Positions 25,370 through 35,686 of a DNA stretch of 64,000 nt are shown piece by piece (the first letter of the stretch is position 1; each line of letters opens with the position of its first letter). Under the pieces are notes generated by a model that did not search any database, was not told the DNA's origin, and worked only from the letters and a program-made list of their open reading frames with translations. Both the position numbers and the translations under genes were made by a program. Source of the stretch: Polytrichum commune (lineage: Eukaryota > Streptophyta > Polytrichopsida > Polytrichales > Polytrichaceae). The stretch covers positions 44,876,429-44,940,428 of the forward strand of contig OX485804.1 in NCBI GenBank assembly GCA_950295325.1, written 5' to 3'.

Positions 25370-26650
25370 ACAAACGAGGTAAGTGACACAACTTTTCATG
25401 ATTCTTTGCAAATGTCCAATCAAGCATCGTTTCTGATCGAGTGTAACCTGATAATTTGCTGCACACCTTGGATTATTGCTGTGGTACAGTTTGTCCCACG
25501 AACTGATTGGAGTGCAACAATGAGTTGGTCAAGAGTGCTTTGTTTTTCATATTTGGGTGGAAATGTCTATTCAACCATCGTTTCTTTGTGATTGTAACAT
25601 AATCATTTGCCAAAGAACTTGGATTATTGCCGCAGTACAATATCTTGTAGGAAGTGATGGGTTTAGATGAATGAGGTGCTAAAGTGTGGCTTCATTATTC
25701 ATATTTGTGGGCAACCAGTGCACTCAACCTTGCCTCCTCATTTATTGTAAGGTTTAGAGACATGATGTGCTATAGTCAGACTTCATTTTTCATATTTCTT
25801 TGCAACAGCCTATTCAACCTTCCCTCCTCATTGAATGTAACCTAATCATTAGCTGCGCTATAGTCTCCTTCACTTCCTGCTGGGTTTAGAGCAATGATAT
25901 GCTAAAGTGTGATTTCATGTTTCTTCTTTCTTTGCAACAGTCCTAAAAACCTTCCCTACTCATTTATTGAAACCTAATCATTAGTTGCACTATAGTCTCC
26001 TCTACTTCCTGGTGGGTTTAAAGCAATGATCTGCTAAATTATGGCTTCATTGTTCATCTTTCTTTGCAATAGTCCATTCAACCTTCCCTATTCATTTAAT
26101 GTAACCTAATCATTAGTTGCACTACAGTCCTGTCCACTTCGTCATGTGTTCACAGCAATGATGTGCTAAACTATGTCGTTATGTTTCACATATCTTTCCA
26201 ATAGTCCATTCAACGTTCCCTCCTCATTTATTATAACCTATTCATTAGCTGCACTACAGTGTCCTCCACTTCCTACTGGGTGTACATAAATGATGTGCTA
26301 AAGTGTGGCTTCCCTTTTCATATTTCTTTGCTGCAATCCATTCAACCTTCCCTCGCCACTGAATGTAACCTAATCATTAGCTGCACTACAATCTCCTCCA
26401 CTTCCTGTTGGTTTTAGAGCAATGATTTCCTTAACTATGTTGTCATTTTCCATATATCTTTGCAATAGGCCATTCACCCTTCCCTCCTCATTTATTGTAA
26501 CCTAATCATTAGCTGCACTACAGTCCCGTCCAGTTTGTGATGGGTTTAGAACATTGATACGTTCAAATGTGAAATCATTTTGGGTTTAGGTTGCAATAAT
26601 GAGATGAAACATCACTGTTCATATAGCCTAACCTAATCATTTGCTGCACA
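25370..26650. repeat. MULE-1 left subterminal tandem repeats (about ten units of about 130 bp)
   Basis: Successive units share the order GTAACCTAATCATTAGCTGC, ACTACAGTCTCCTCCACTTC, GGGTTTAGAGCAATGATGTG, CTAAAGTGTGGCTTCAT and TTCTTTGCAACAGTCCATTC, ending AACCTTCCCTCCTCATTTA. Units start near 25441, 25591, 25837, 25970, 26100, 26230, 26363, 26497 and 26630, with one shortened near 25746. The same unit occurs inverted at 34600-35040. Subterminal arrays like this often bind transposase. Confidence 0.8.
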
Positions 26651-27095
26651 ACCCAGATCTTTGCCGCACTCTGGTCTCGTCCATGAAGTGATGGGTTTGT
26701 ATGAATCAAGTGGTCAAGTGTGCCGGCCAATATGTTGTCCACACTTGTAATTCATGTCCTCATTGTCAGCATGTGTAAGGCTTAATTTGCGGAACTCTAG
26801 CAAGGCGTGCTATTTTTGTCGACTACCTTCATCGTCGGACAAGCACACCGTGCGCATACGGTGGTTACAACAAGTGTGTGTCATCCCAGTAGCGTACATT
26901 ATTGTAACATGTCGCATTTTCTGTTAGTTTGTGTTGGCTATTTTTTCTAGTGTCCTCCTCATTTGTGGGAGCCCAGATTGCACTTGAAAGTTTTGTGCTT
27001 TATCATTTCTGCATTCCATGTGTTCTGGTCACTTCAGGCTCTTGGAGGCACTGCACTCATCTACTCTCAATTTTTAGGGTTTACAGTGTGTTAGA

Positions 27096-30000
27096 ATGGG
27101 TGTCGATGTGCTCCCTCCTCCGGAGGGCTCCGGCGACCCACATCCGGGAACCTGGCGCCATATTCCCCGTGCCGCAAGCACTCATCCGTCCTCCTTCTTC
27201 CTCGGGCCTCTAAGTGCCCTCTTCATGGCCATTGACTCTCAAGGATGTTTGCATGATATGGACTGCGAGGCCAAAACGAATATGGCAGAAGTGGATGAGG
27301 TTGTGTACTACGTCAACCGGGATTCTGCGGGGTGGGTGGAGCAGCACGTCAGGCGGCATGTCTACATTGAGTTGAAGTTGGAGTGTACTCGCAACCGCAC
27401 TCGGAATGGGGACAAGGCCAGGGACGATTGGATGTGCCTCTATTGCAGAGGATCATTTCCTAGCAAACTACGGCTCACAGACCACCGAGTTGGAGGCTGC
27501 CTGTGTGGACCGGTCAACTCGAGTGGAGCAAAGTGGGAACTGCCTGTGTATCCCAATCTGAAGATGGCAAAACAAGGTAAGGACCTCAAACTTGCTCTTC
27601 AGCGTGGTGATGGGGAATTGTGGGACAACCTCCACGAGGATGAGGTATGGTTGGATTTAAACCATGAGCTCAGGGATGTCACTCTCCCTCCCCCCGGAGC
27701 CAGGGTTCAGGTGCGTTCATTCATGGAGGCGACGCTGGAGAGATTGATAGCCTACCCTCCCCCGCCCAGAGATTTCCGGCCGCAACCCAAATCCAAAGCG
27801 CCACTCCCTCCCATGCATGATTTTGCCCCACCTGAGCCACCAACTTTTGTTGACCTTCCCGATGATGAAAGTGATGAGGACGAAGTGCCCCCTGTCCGGC
27901 CGAAGAAACGAAGCCATGCAGAAATGGAAGGTGGCCACTGCGTCTTCCATTCTTGCCGACAGTTCAGAGCTCAGCACCGGAAACAAAGTCCTCTGCATTC
28001 GCGACATACGGCTGGTGGAGATCAGCGCCCACCGAACCCTCTGCGACCTGCGCATCCTTCCGCGGCTAGCCACAGAATACCTCCTCCCCACCCCATTCAG
28101 TTCACACCTCTCCAAACTCGTAGCCCCTTACCAGAGAGGGTTGCCATTTTGCTGCCTCCCCCTCCTACTAAGCAGGTGCCGCCGTCTCCTGCTGCACATG
28201 TGCTGCTAGACGCGCCTCTGCCACCTGTTACATCTGCCACTCATATGGAGACTCCAAGAGAGGAGCACGACTTGGCATTGGGGCTTCGAAAGGAGCGCCA
28301 TGCTTTCTACCTGAGAGCCGCAACTGCAACGCGCGGGACTATCAAGATGGACATCCCCAAACCACCTCTGAGGCCGCCAATACAACCCCTGGGCTTATTC
28401 CATTTGATGGCATGTGGTCTTTTGGCGTTTGATTTGGAGCACGGCAAATATGAAGACTTTGAGGCTCAGGTTCATGAATGGAAAAACCACCCAACATTCA
28501 TGGATAGACTATTTGCCGCATACGGCAGATTTTGTTCTCCTTCACACCAGGTAACAACTATATGTTTTTTATGCCCTCTTTGCAGTTTATGATATTCTGC
28601 ATTTCATCTTGTAACAATGTAACATTTCCTCTTCATTTGTGACCACAATCATGCTACCGTTCTTGTTGTCTCTTTTATTCATGTTTGTAACATGTGTTGA
28701 GGGATGGTAATGAAGTCGTAACATGTGTTTGGGGATGTTAACTTGCAAGTAACATGTTCTGTACTTGTTGATGCAGGCCAAACCAGAAATAACACCGCTA
28801 ATCACGTAGGCTGTGGTGGGGGTCGTCAACAACATTGAGGATGCCACCGCTATGGACGTGGAGACGGCAACTCTAATCACTTACGTGCAACACATCTTCG
28901 TCATGCGGGAGGTGGTCAAAGAACGAAAGCAATGGGAGGATGACTGCCAAAAAAAGGTCAGCGAAGCCATTGCCAAGGTCATGAAACAGTGGAATGACGA
29001 GCATTACACGTGTTTGCTGCAAGCTACTTGGGGGTGGCACCCTTTCTATTCCTCTTTTCTGGCCAATCCTCTATGCGCCAACTTCATACCCCCCCTACTC
29101 CTTGTCTCATTCAGCTGTTGAGGGTTGGGATGTGCGTGAAGTCGTATTGCAACAATCTCATGTGAAAAGGGTATAACTGGTGGCTTGGTCAGTCCTTCTT
29201 CTTCGATGTTTTCTTAAGTATTATAGCGTATCGCCCCCTATGCTATTACACCCGCAGAATGGTCTCACTGGAGCCAACATCACGAAATGGTTGGGGGTCG
29301 CAAAAGAAGTCGATGGAGATGGCCCGCATGCTTGGCAGTTGACAACGTCGTACTTGAAAGAAGAGGGTTTCGTATTGTTTGCAGGAGCCAGGCCGGTGGA
29401 TTCGCTACACCAGTGGGTTGCAGATGTGGAGGGTGCTTGGAGGGAGTTAAAAAATCCCAACCCTCAATGGTGGGCAGAGTTACGGCAATGGTGCAATTCA
29501 ACTCAGTTTAAAGCAGTGCAAGATATGGCCTTCCATGACAAGCAGATATGGATCAGTGCCTGGGTCATTTGGGATCCTCCCAGTGCGTCTTCACGCTCCC
29601 TTGCATGTTACGAACGATGATTACAATACCGAGAGGACATGGACATTGGATATGTCCTTGCCAACCCAGGTAAATTTGTGAACTTTCATTTGTGACATGA
29701 TGTATTGTTTTCAACATATCTTTCAGAAATTACAAATGTAACAATGCCAATGTGTGTACTGGCTGACATATGTTATGGTCCCACCGCCGGAACCCACTGA
29801 GTATTTGTACGAGCTCAGAGTTGTTGCAGAAAATATCAGCAGAGAACATTGCTAACATTCGGAAGTACATCCTCCACAAGCCACCCAACATGAAGTGGAT
29901 ATTCATGAATATGAGGTGCAGGCTACAAATGCCAGCAAGGCCGACAACGTATGCGGTATTAGCATACCAGAAGCGGCAGAGGTTGTACAACCCCGGATGG

Positions 30001-30311
30001 AACCAGACTCCAAATACAATGCAGAGGACGTTGCCTCCACAGATGCATGCGTACATGTTGGACCCGCATGGGAGATACCTATGACTCAAGAGAAGTCATT
30101 GGAGGACTTGCCTAGTCAATTGGATTTGGACTGGCAAGATTCGGTGTCACTTACTCCCACGCTCTCACTTACTGCAACATGAAATTTGGGACATGAACTT
30201 GAAGCGGGCGCGTCATCTCAGGTTGACGATCTGCCCGTGGTTGTGGCCGTCGATACATTTGCTGAAGTATCCCAGATTGCACAGGAGGCTGTCATGGATG
30301 CTATTCAATAG
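27096..30311 (+). pseudogene. MULE-1 accessory gene (mudrB position), decayed, uncharacterised
   Basis: The first exon (27096-28550, 485 codons, donor CAG|GTAACA) contains a Cys-His cluster CLYCRGSFPSKLRLTDHRVG followed by GC, that is C-x2-C-x12-H-x4-C. A long proline-rich middle with an acidic run DDESDEDE and a basic PKKR-like patch (possible nuclear signal) follows. Later frame-consistent pieces are 28777 onward (acceptor GATGCAG), 29258-29580 (Trp-rich), 29580-29670, and 29770-30311. They are interrupted by TAG at 28807-28809, a one-base frameshift near 29575, TAA at 29853-29855 and TGA at 30180-30182. The frame ends TAG at 30309-30311. It converges on the transposase as mudrB does on mudrA, but no sequence relation to MURB is claimed. 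Function unknown. Confidence 0.6.
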
Positions 30312-30728
30312 ATCCTCTCCTAATAGACGTCCAGGGCAGACGGAAGACCCGTTACATGCATTGTATCCTAGGTTAGAAGTAATATACATGTTATAAGTTT
30401 AAAAATTTGATAGTACATTCATGGACTTGCAAGTAAATAGTGATTGGGTGGGCTTTCAATGGAAGGACAAGAAAAAGTAGAATTTAGAATAAGTAGATTT
30501 GTTGTTATGATTGATACTTTGTACTTTATGAGTGATGAACTTTGTATTGTGTAACAATTGCAACATTTGTAACATGACCCAATTTTGTTTTTCCAGTTTG
30601 AGAATAAGTGCATATGCTTCTGGCGTAGCTATTAATGCAAAGGGAATTTAAGGTCAAGTTGTGTGGATGACTGTTGGTGATAGGGGAAATGCTATGGGTG
30701 TAATGCAGGGGGTTGAAGACAAACATTT

Positions 30729-30885
30729 GTTACAGATGGAACACTTAAATCAATACCCACAAACACTCGTTATAGATGGAACGCTTAAATCAATACCCAC
30801 AAACATTCGTTACAGATTATATTACTTAAATCAATACCCACAAACACTCGTTACAGATGGAACACTTAAATCAATACCCACAAAC
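30729..30885. repeat. Tandem repeat, four units of about 40 bp
   Basis: Four head-to-tail copies of a unit containing TTACAGATGGAACACTTAAA and TCAATACCCACAAAC. The third copy has a small substitution cluster. It lies between the 3' ends of the convergent MULE-1 genes. Confidence 0.85.
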
Positions 30886-30954
30886 TGGAAAAATGTATTA
30901 TTCATTTGAAAACATTGTTCACAATGTAACATGATATAGTCCTTGAAAATCAAA

Positions 30955-31308
30955 CTAAGGAGCCCAACTTGGCCTATACACCTTAATTGGTCGTTGGTAT
31001 GCCAACAGCGGGCCGTGTGGGGAAGGGGCGACGACAGGAGGTGGGGTTGTGAGCTGCCGGACAGCCTGTGCATGTCTTCGCCTCAGCCGGGCACTTTGCG
31101 CTGGTGATAGTGCCCCCTGCACATGAAGTTTGTGGGGCATGAAATCGAGAACATCGGACTGCTCGTCGGCAAGGCGCATAGGAGTTGTTGGCGGCGTGTA
31201 GAACTCCTCATCGCTAGACATGTCATAAACTGGTCCAATGACATCAGGGCATCTGCATAACCATTTCCAAACAACTGCACTTATGCGTGCTACGTGAAAG
31301 GGAGGCAT
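30955..31308 (-). CDS. Small proline-rich protein gene within MULE-1, 117 aa
   Basis: An intact 117-codon frame begins MPPFHVARISAVVWKWLCRC, contains MSSDEEFYTPPTTPMRLADE, and ends in a Pro/Arg-rich tail YQRPIKVYRPSWAP. A TATA box (CCATATAAAGG on the minus strand, about 31446-31458) lies about 140 bp upstream. It is followed by a pyrimidine-rich leader typical of plant 5' UTRs. That arrangement argues for a genuine transcription unit, either a captured host gene piece or a third MULE gene. No family was recognised. It is encoded on the transposase strand, downstream of the transposase frame that ends at 31584. Confidence 0.45.
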   Translation of the reverse strand: MPPFHVARISAVVWKWLCRCPDVIGPVYDMSSDEEFYTPPTTPMRLADEQSDVLDFMPHKLHVQGALSPAQSARLRRRHAQAVRQLTTPPPVVAPSPHGPLLAYQRPIKVYRPSWAP

Positions 31309-31445
31309 GGTGTTTGGAATGAGGTAGTAGGCAAAATGACATATGGCAAGCCACTTGCTAGTGGCTCGAGTTGCACGTTTCTATGGTCCCTAAAATGGGA
31401 GAGTGAAAGAAGAGAGGGTGGTGGAAGTGTAGAAGATGAAAACGT

Positions 31446-31458
31446 CACGGCCTTTATA
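31446..31458 (-). promoter_or_regulatory. TATA box for the small MULE-1 gene
   Basis: CCATATAAAGG read on the minus strand. It sits upstream of a CT-rich segment (about 31385-31440) and the ATG at 31308. Inferred from position and sequence only. Confidence 0.45.
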
Positions 31459-31583
31459 TGGGCAATGTTGGAACTTCCACCCGCATGTGAGAATGGCTGA
31501 CACATGTGCCATGGTCTGTAACATGCGCCCTCGACAGTAACATGTGCATGTTTTAAAATGTAATGTTCACCAACATTACATGT

Positions 31584-33821
31584 CTATCTTTGACGCTCCA
31601 GGAAGTCTTTCCTCCGCTTCAGTGACATGTTACTGCCGTCGTCGTTCGGGCTGAAATGTAGTTCCACTTGCGATGGCTCCACCAAACCATGTTTCATTTC
31701 AGCCAACAGGGTTTGTTGTTTCCCCCGGACAATGTGAAAGTCAGCTAGCAGGTGTTTTAGCAAGAAAGTATCGCCTCTAGCAGCCACCATGAGTTCGGTT
31801 GCAAGGTTATGGACAATGGTTTCCATATCCGTAACACTGGCGGTGATGCGAGCGCCAATAGCACCATGCAGACCTGTCGCGGCAGTGCAAGATGGCCCAA
31901 TATCATCACAATCCTCTGGGAAATGTACGACAGAATCCAACATGTTCGCACGACCTCCCTCACATGTGCCTGCAAGAGACCCACAATAACCTGTAATAGT
32001 TCCTTCAGCAAGTTCGGGATGGAGTATCATGAGGACCTTTATCTGATGCTTGCATATGTTGCCCTTAAGTGCCCACACGCAATCACAACAACCCCATTCA
32101 CAGTCCGGGTTGTACACATAATACAATTTGGTTGCGTTATTCATGGGCTTTACCAATGTTGGACCGTCGTTTGCAATGGGGAGGGTGACACAACTGTCAG
32201 GGATTTCCCTAGCTTTGAGCACAACGTTGATAACAAATTGCTCTTGTTTCAAGTTTGGGACGAACCCGTGTTGTTTCCTCATTGCCTGGTACCAGTAATG
32301 GGAGAGAATTTCCCCTGTCAACTTGTATATGACCCAATCCAAGCGATGTCCATGCGCTCTGCCTTTTGATGCACGCAAGGTGGCTTTAAGGTTTGAGTGG
32401 TAGCTCTCAATTGCAGCATTTGTGTTCTGCCTTGCATACGGCAAGTTACGATGGCCAACAATCCACATATGAGTATTGTCTGCCCATTGTTTGTCAAAGT
32501 AAGCCCAGAAATTGCTCACAATGGAGAAGATATCTTTAAGAGCATTCAATTGCCGAATGGCCCAAGGCCCCATTCCATCTCCTCGGGGATATTTTGTGTC
32601 GTACATAATTCGATCCAGTCCCTTGAGCACAACAGCCCGTATAGCGTGGTCTTTGATTTTCGCTACCGCTTGCTTCAACCATGCACGACGAACATGCCAG
32701 AGGCACAAGAACACTTTAACTCCAGGCCACACGGATTGCAACCCTCTAATCTTAGCCTGCGCACAATCTGTAATGAATGGATTCGGCGCCTAGTCAGGTT
32801 GCAGGGACGCCAATTTTTTTGCGAGTGCCTTCATCCATGGCTCAAGATCAGGTTGCTTGGAACTAGAAGTAACAATATACGCCACGAGCACTCCATTCAG
32901 CCAGTCATCAAACACCATCAAGGTGTACAGTGGAAACTGCAAGGGGAAAAAAAAAATGTTACGATTTGGGAGAAACTTGAGGGAAAAAAACCAATAGTGT
33001 TAGAGCAAACCACTTAGCGTGGACGTGGTGTGTAACATGCTGACAGTGGGTCTATGGTAACAACAAATCTTGTTCTCGTTAGTTGCAAATGTGGCGTTAA
33101 TGGAGACGGTTTTTTTGTGCCCGTGTTTTAGCATCATCTCTTCTTGCCAAGATGTTTGGATGCCAATTGTGAATGAAATATTATCACGTGTAATAGCCCC
33201 CCGAACATGTACGCCTGACTCTTTGTAGTAGAACACGAGAAAGGGATGTTCTTGTGTCCACATGTGTACAAATTTTGCATCGTTGTTGTCGCGTTTGTAT
33301 GTTTCTATTGTGAGGCACCCAACAACATTGCGGATGTCTTGCTCAGAAATGAAGAGGTCTTGTGTGAGCTCCTTCCCTCGCTCGCACGCTTCCATGAAGC
33401 GTTTTATGTGTTTTTCCATTATTTGGGAGATAGACAAACCCAGCCGTAAATGACACATGATGAATTCCCGGACGTGCACGGAGAGATGGTTGGAGAATTT
33501 GCTCTTATGGCCAATCTTTGTGGACCCATGGCAAAATATCCCATTTAGGTTCACATGCTTCATTTGATAGTATGTTATTTCTACAACTGAGGGCTCCATG
33601 TACAATTGTTTCACGACAAATTCACACTGGCACCCCCTTCGTTGCCCTGATCCACGCATCCTCGCTGATGTGCGTGGTCCTGTGTGACCTTTTCCGTTTG
33701 GAACATATTTGCCCTTCACGTCGAGCTTTCGTTTCTTCTGGTACATGTCCTTCGTAATCACTGGTATATGCGAGACATTGTCATTTGGCCATATTGACAA
33801 TGATACCTGGTAGTCGGCCAT
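31584..33821 (-). pseudogene. MULE transposase (MURA/FAR1-like), inactivated
   Basis: Two blocks join across a short intron. Block 1 (33821-33045) includes a MULE N-terminal region (basic, HVNLNG, SKFSNHLSVHVREF) and ends with the ATFATNENK stretch preceding the first catalytic region. Block 2 starts at 32936 after a CTTGCAG acceptor with FPLYTLMVFDDWLNGVLVAY. It continues through FITDCAQAK (second Asp), CLWHV, IESYHSNLK (catalytic Glu) and a SWIM zinc finger (CDC then CKH, about 32080-32040). A frame-compatible donor is ACT|GTCAGC (33045/33044), but this junction is uncertain. A TAG codon at 32790-32792, between the FDDW block and the ITDC block, breaks the catalytic core. Upstream, 34565-33960 holds a FVKGEEARIDGPCKFV-like stretch in a frame with further stops (34140-34142 and 34002-34004). 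Confidence 0.8.
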
Positions 33822-34599
33822 GGAGTCAACAACATGTGTTGGGAGTGCAAGTCACATACACATGGGAACATATAATTTTTAAATCAGTAATATGAGAACA
33901 TGCACAATGGAATTCAAATTACATGTTACAAACACACCTCATGATGGTGGAGTGTTCCATCGGAGAAACGTAAGTTTCCCCTGTTGGTTTGACGGAGAGC
34001 CTTAGCAAACAAATTTGCAGGGACCATCAATGCGAGCTTCCTCACCTTTCACGAAATCATATATTCTTACCCATGGTATGTACGCTACCGAAACTGGAGC
34101 ATGAGTCATGGGACCGTCCCTAAACCCTTTCGTGCGGATCTAGATTGCCCACGTCAGATCCTTGTGTGTGAAACTGCCTGGTTTGGGTGTTTGAACTAAG
34201 CCGCGGAACCGCTCAAAGTCTGCCTTGTGTACCTCCTGGTATGTGGACTCGTAGGAAGGCTCTAGGGCACACGACATACAAGGTGGCCGTTGGGAGGGAA
34301 GATGTTCATCTGGAAGAAGCTGGACGTCGGTATGCAATGCACCACATGGCTGAACAGCGGCGCCAGTAACACAGTCACCCATTGAAGCCCTATATTTGTG
34401 ATGAAAACATTGACACAGAAGCGAGAAAGGGGCGTCAAATCCGTTTTTATCTCTATATACCTCTATGGAAGAGACGTGCAATAAACGAATACATGAGATG
34501 AAACAAAAGCGATGCCTCAATCCATATCTGCAAATATGTATGAAAAGCGCAGTTAGTGAGGGCACTATCTATCCGGTGCTCTTTCCTGGTGGTTGTAAA

Positions 34600-35040
34600 C
34601 CCAACAGGAAGTGGAGGAGACTCTAGTGCAGCTAATGATTAGGTTACATTCAATGACAGAGGAAGGTTGAATGGACTACTGCAAAGAAATATGAAACATG
34701 AAATTACACCTTAGCAGATCATTGCTCTAAACTCACCAGGAAGTGGTCGGGATTATGGTGCAGCTAATGATTAGGTTACAGTAAATGAGGAGAGATGGTT
34801 GAATGGACTTGTGGCCAGAAATATGAAACATGAAATCAGACTTCAGTGGATCATTGCTCTAATTAAACCCAGCAGGAAGTGGAGGAGACTGTAGTGCAGC
34901 TGATGATTAGGGTACAATAAGTGAAGAGGGAAGGTTCAATGGATTGTTGCAAAGGAAGATGAAAACCGAAGCCACACTTAAGCGAATCATTCTTTGATTC
35001 CCATCAATTCCTACAAGAGATTGTAGTGCGGCAATAATCC
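34600..35040. repeat. MULE-1 right subterminal tandem repeats
   Basis: Three to four inverted copies of the roughly 130-bp unit found at 25370-26650, recognisable by GCAGCTAATGATTAGGTTAC, GGAAGGTTGAATGGACT and CACTT(A/C)AG-GATCATTGCTCTAA. There are fewer units than on the left, so the element is asymmetric. Confidence 0.8.
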
Positions 35041-35045
35041 GACAT

Positions 35046-35677
35046 GCTAATCATGCCCGTAATCCCTTCGCAACATCAGTGTTGCAATCACAGTGCCACA
35101 CTCCACTGCGGCAAAGATCCGGAGCGTGCAGGTTGCAAGGAAAGAGAAGCCATCGCTGGATGGAGGTGTTTTAAATACATAATTCAAAACGCAGCCATCG
35201 AGGGAGATGGGTTCCCCCCGGTGGGCGGATGCCGGCCATAATCCCCATGGGATGCCATGATGGAGGCAGATGGGATGTCACTGTAAGAAGAGATTGGGCA
35301 TGCCGGCTGGAAACATGAGATGAGACATTGGCGAGGACGTGGCCTCGGGGGTGGGTGGGCGCCTAAAGGTGACAGCTTGGCTGTCCAGTGTGGACACCGT
35401 GACAGCCTGGCACCATCAACGTGGCAGCATGGCCCGGGCCGGCAGGGGGTGTGTTTCGGGTAGGGGTGAGTCCCAACTGCCGAGGGCGTGGTGTACAGGG
35501 CAACCTCTGACAGGCCTCGAAATGTGGACCGCATTTACCTCCTTTGGGTTTGGTAATGTTAGGGTGTTTCGGGTAGGGGCGGGTCCCAGCTGCCGAGGGC
35601 GTGGTGTACAGGGCAACCTTTGACAGGCCTCGAAATGTGGACCGCATTTACCTCCTTTGGGTTTGGTAATGTTAGGG
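35046..35677 (-). repeat. MULE-1 right terminal inverted repeat with duplicated tip
   Basis: It is the inverse of 24835-25333. The outermost 113 bp occurs twice in tandem: 35452-35564 and 35565-35677. Both start TGTTTCGGGTAGGGG and end TGGTAATGTTAGGG. Only the outer copy abuts the target duplication. Confidence 0.85.
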
Positions 35678-35686
35678 ATCACCAAC

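Larger units (their letters stand above)
24835..35677. mobile_element. MULE-1: 10.84-kb Mutator-like DNA transposon
   Basis: The ends are inverted: CCCTAACATTACCAAACCCA at the left, TGGGTTTGGTAATGTTAGGG at the right. They are bounded by a perfect 9-bp direct repeat, ATCACCAAC, at 24826-24834 and 35678-35686. Nine-base target duplications and long TIRs are the Mutator hallmark. The TIRs run about 24835-25333 and 35046-35677, GC-rich at the tips, and are followed inward by about 130-bp tandem repeats. Inside are a MULE transposase relic (minus strand), an accessory gene (plus strand, convergent with it, as mudrA and mudrB are in MuDR) and a small third gene. Several nonsense codons suggest the copy can no longer produce a full transposase. 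Confidence 0.92.

Noticed and set aside
27717-28209. 130-codon frames on both strands within the MULE-1 accessory exon
   Set aside because: GC-rich shadow frames. The 485-codon frame with the Cys-His cluster is the coherent one.
29730-30089. 119-codon minus-strand frame in MULE-1
   Set aside because: Antisense to the coherent (though interrupted) plus-strand accessory frame; no motif.
31809-33017. Plus-strand frames of 186 and 206 codons opposite the transposase
   Set aside because: Antisense shadows of the MULE transposase, which has clear catalytic and SWIM-finger motifs on the minus strand.
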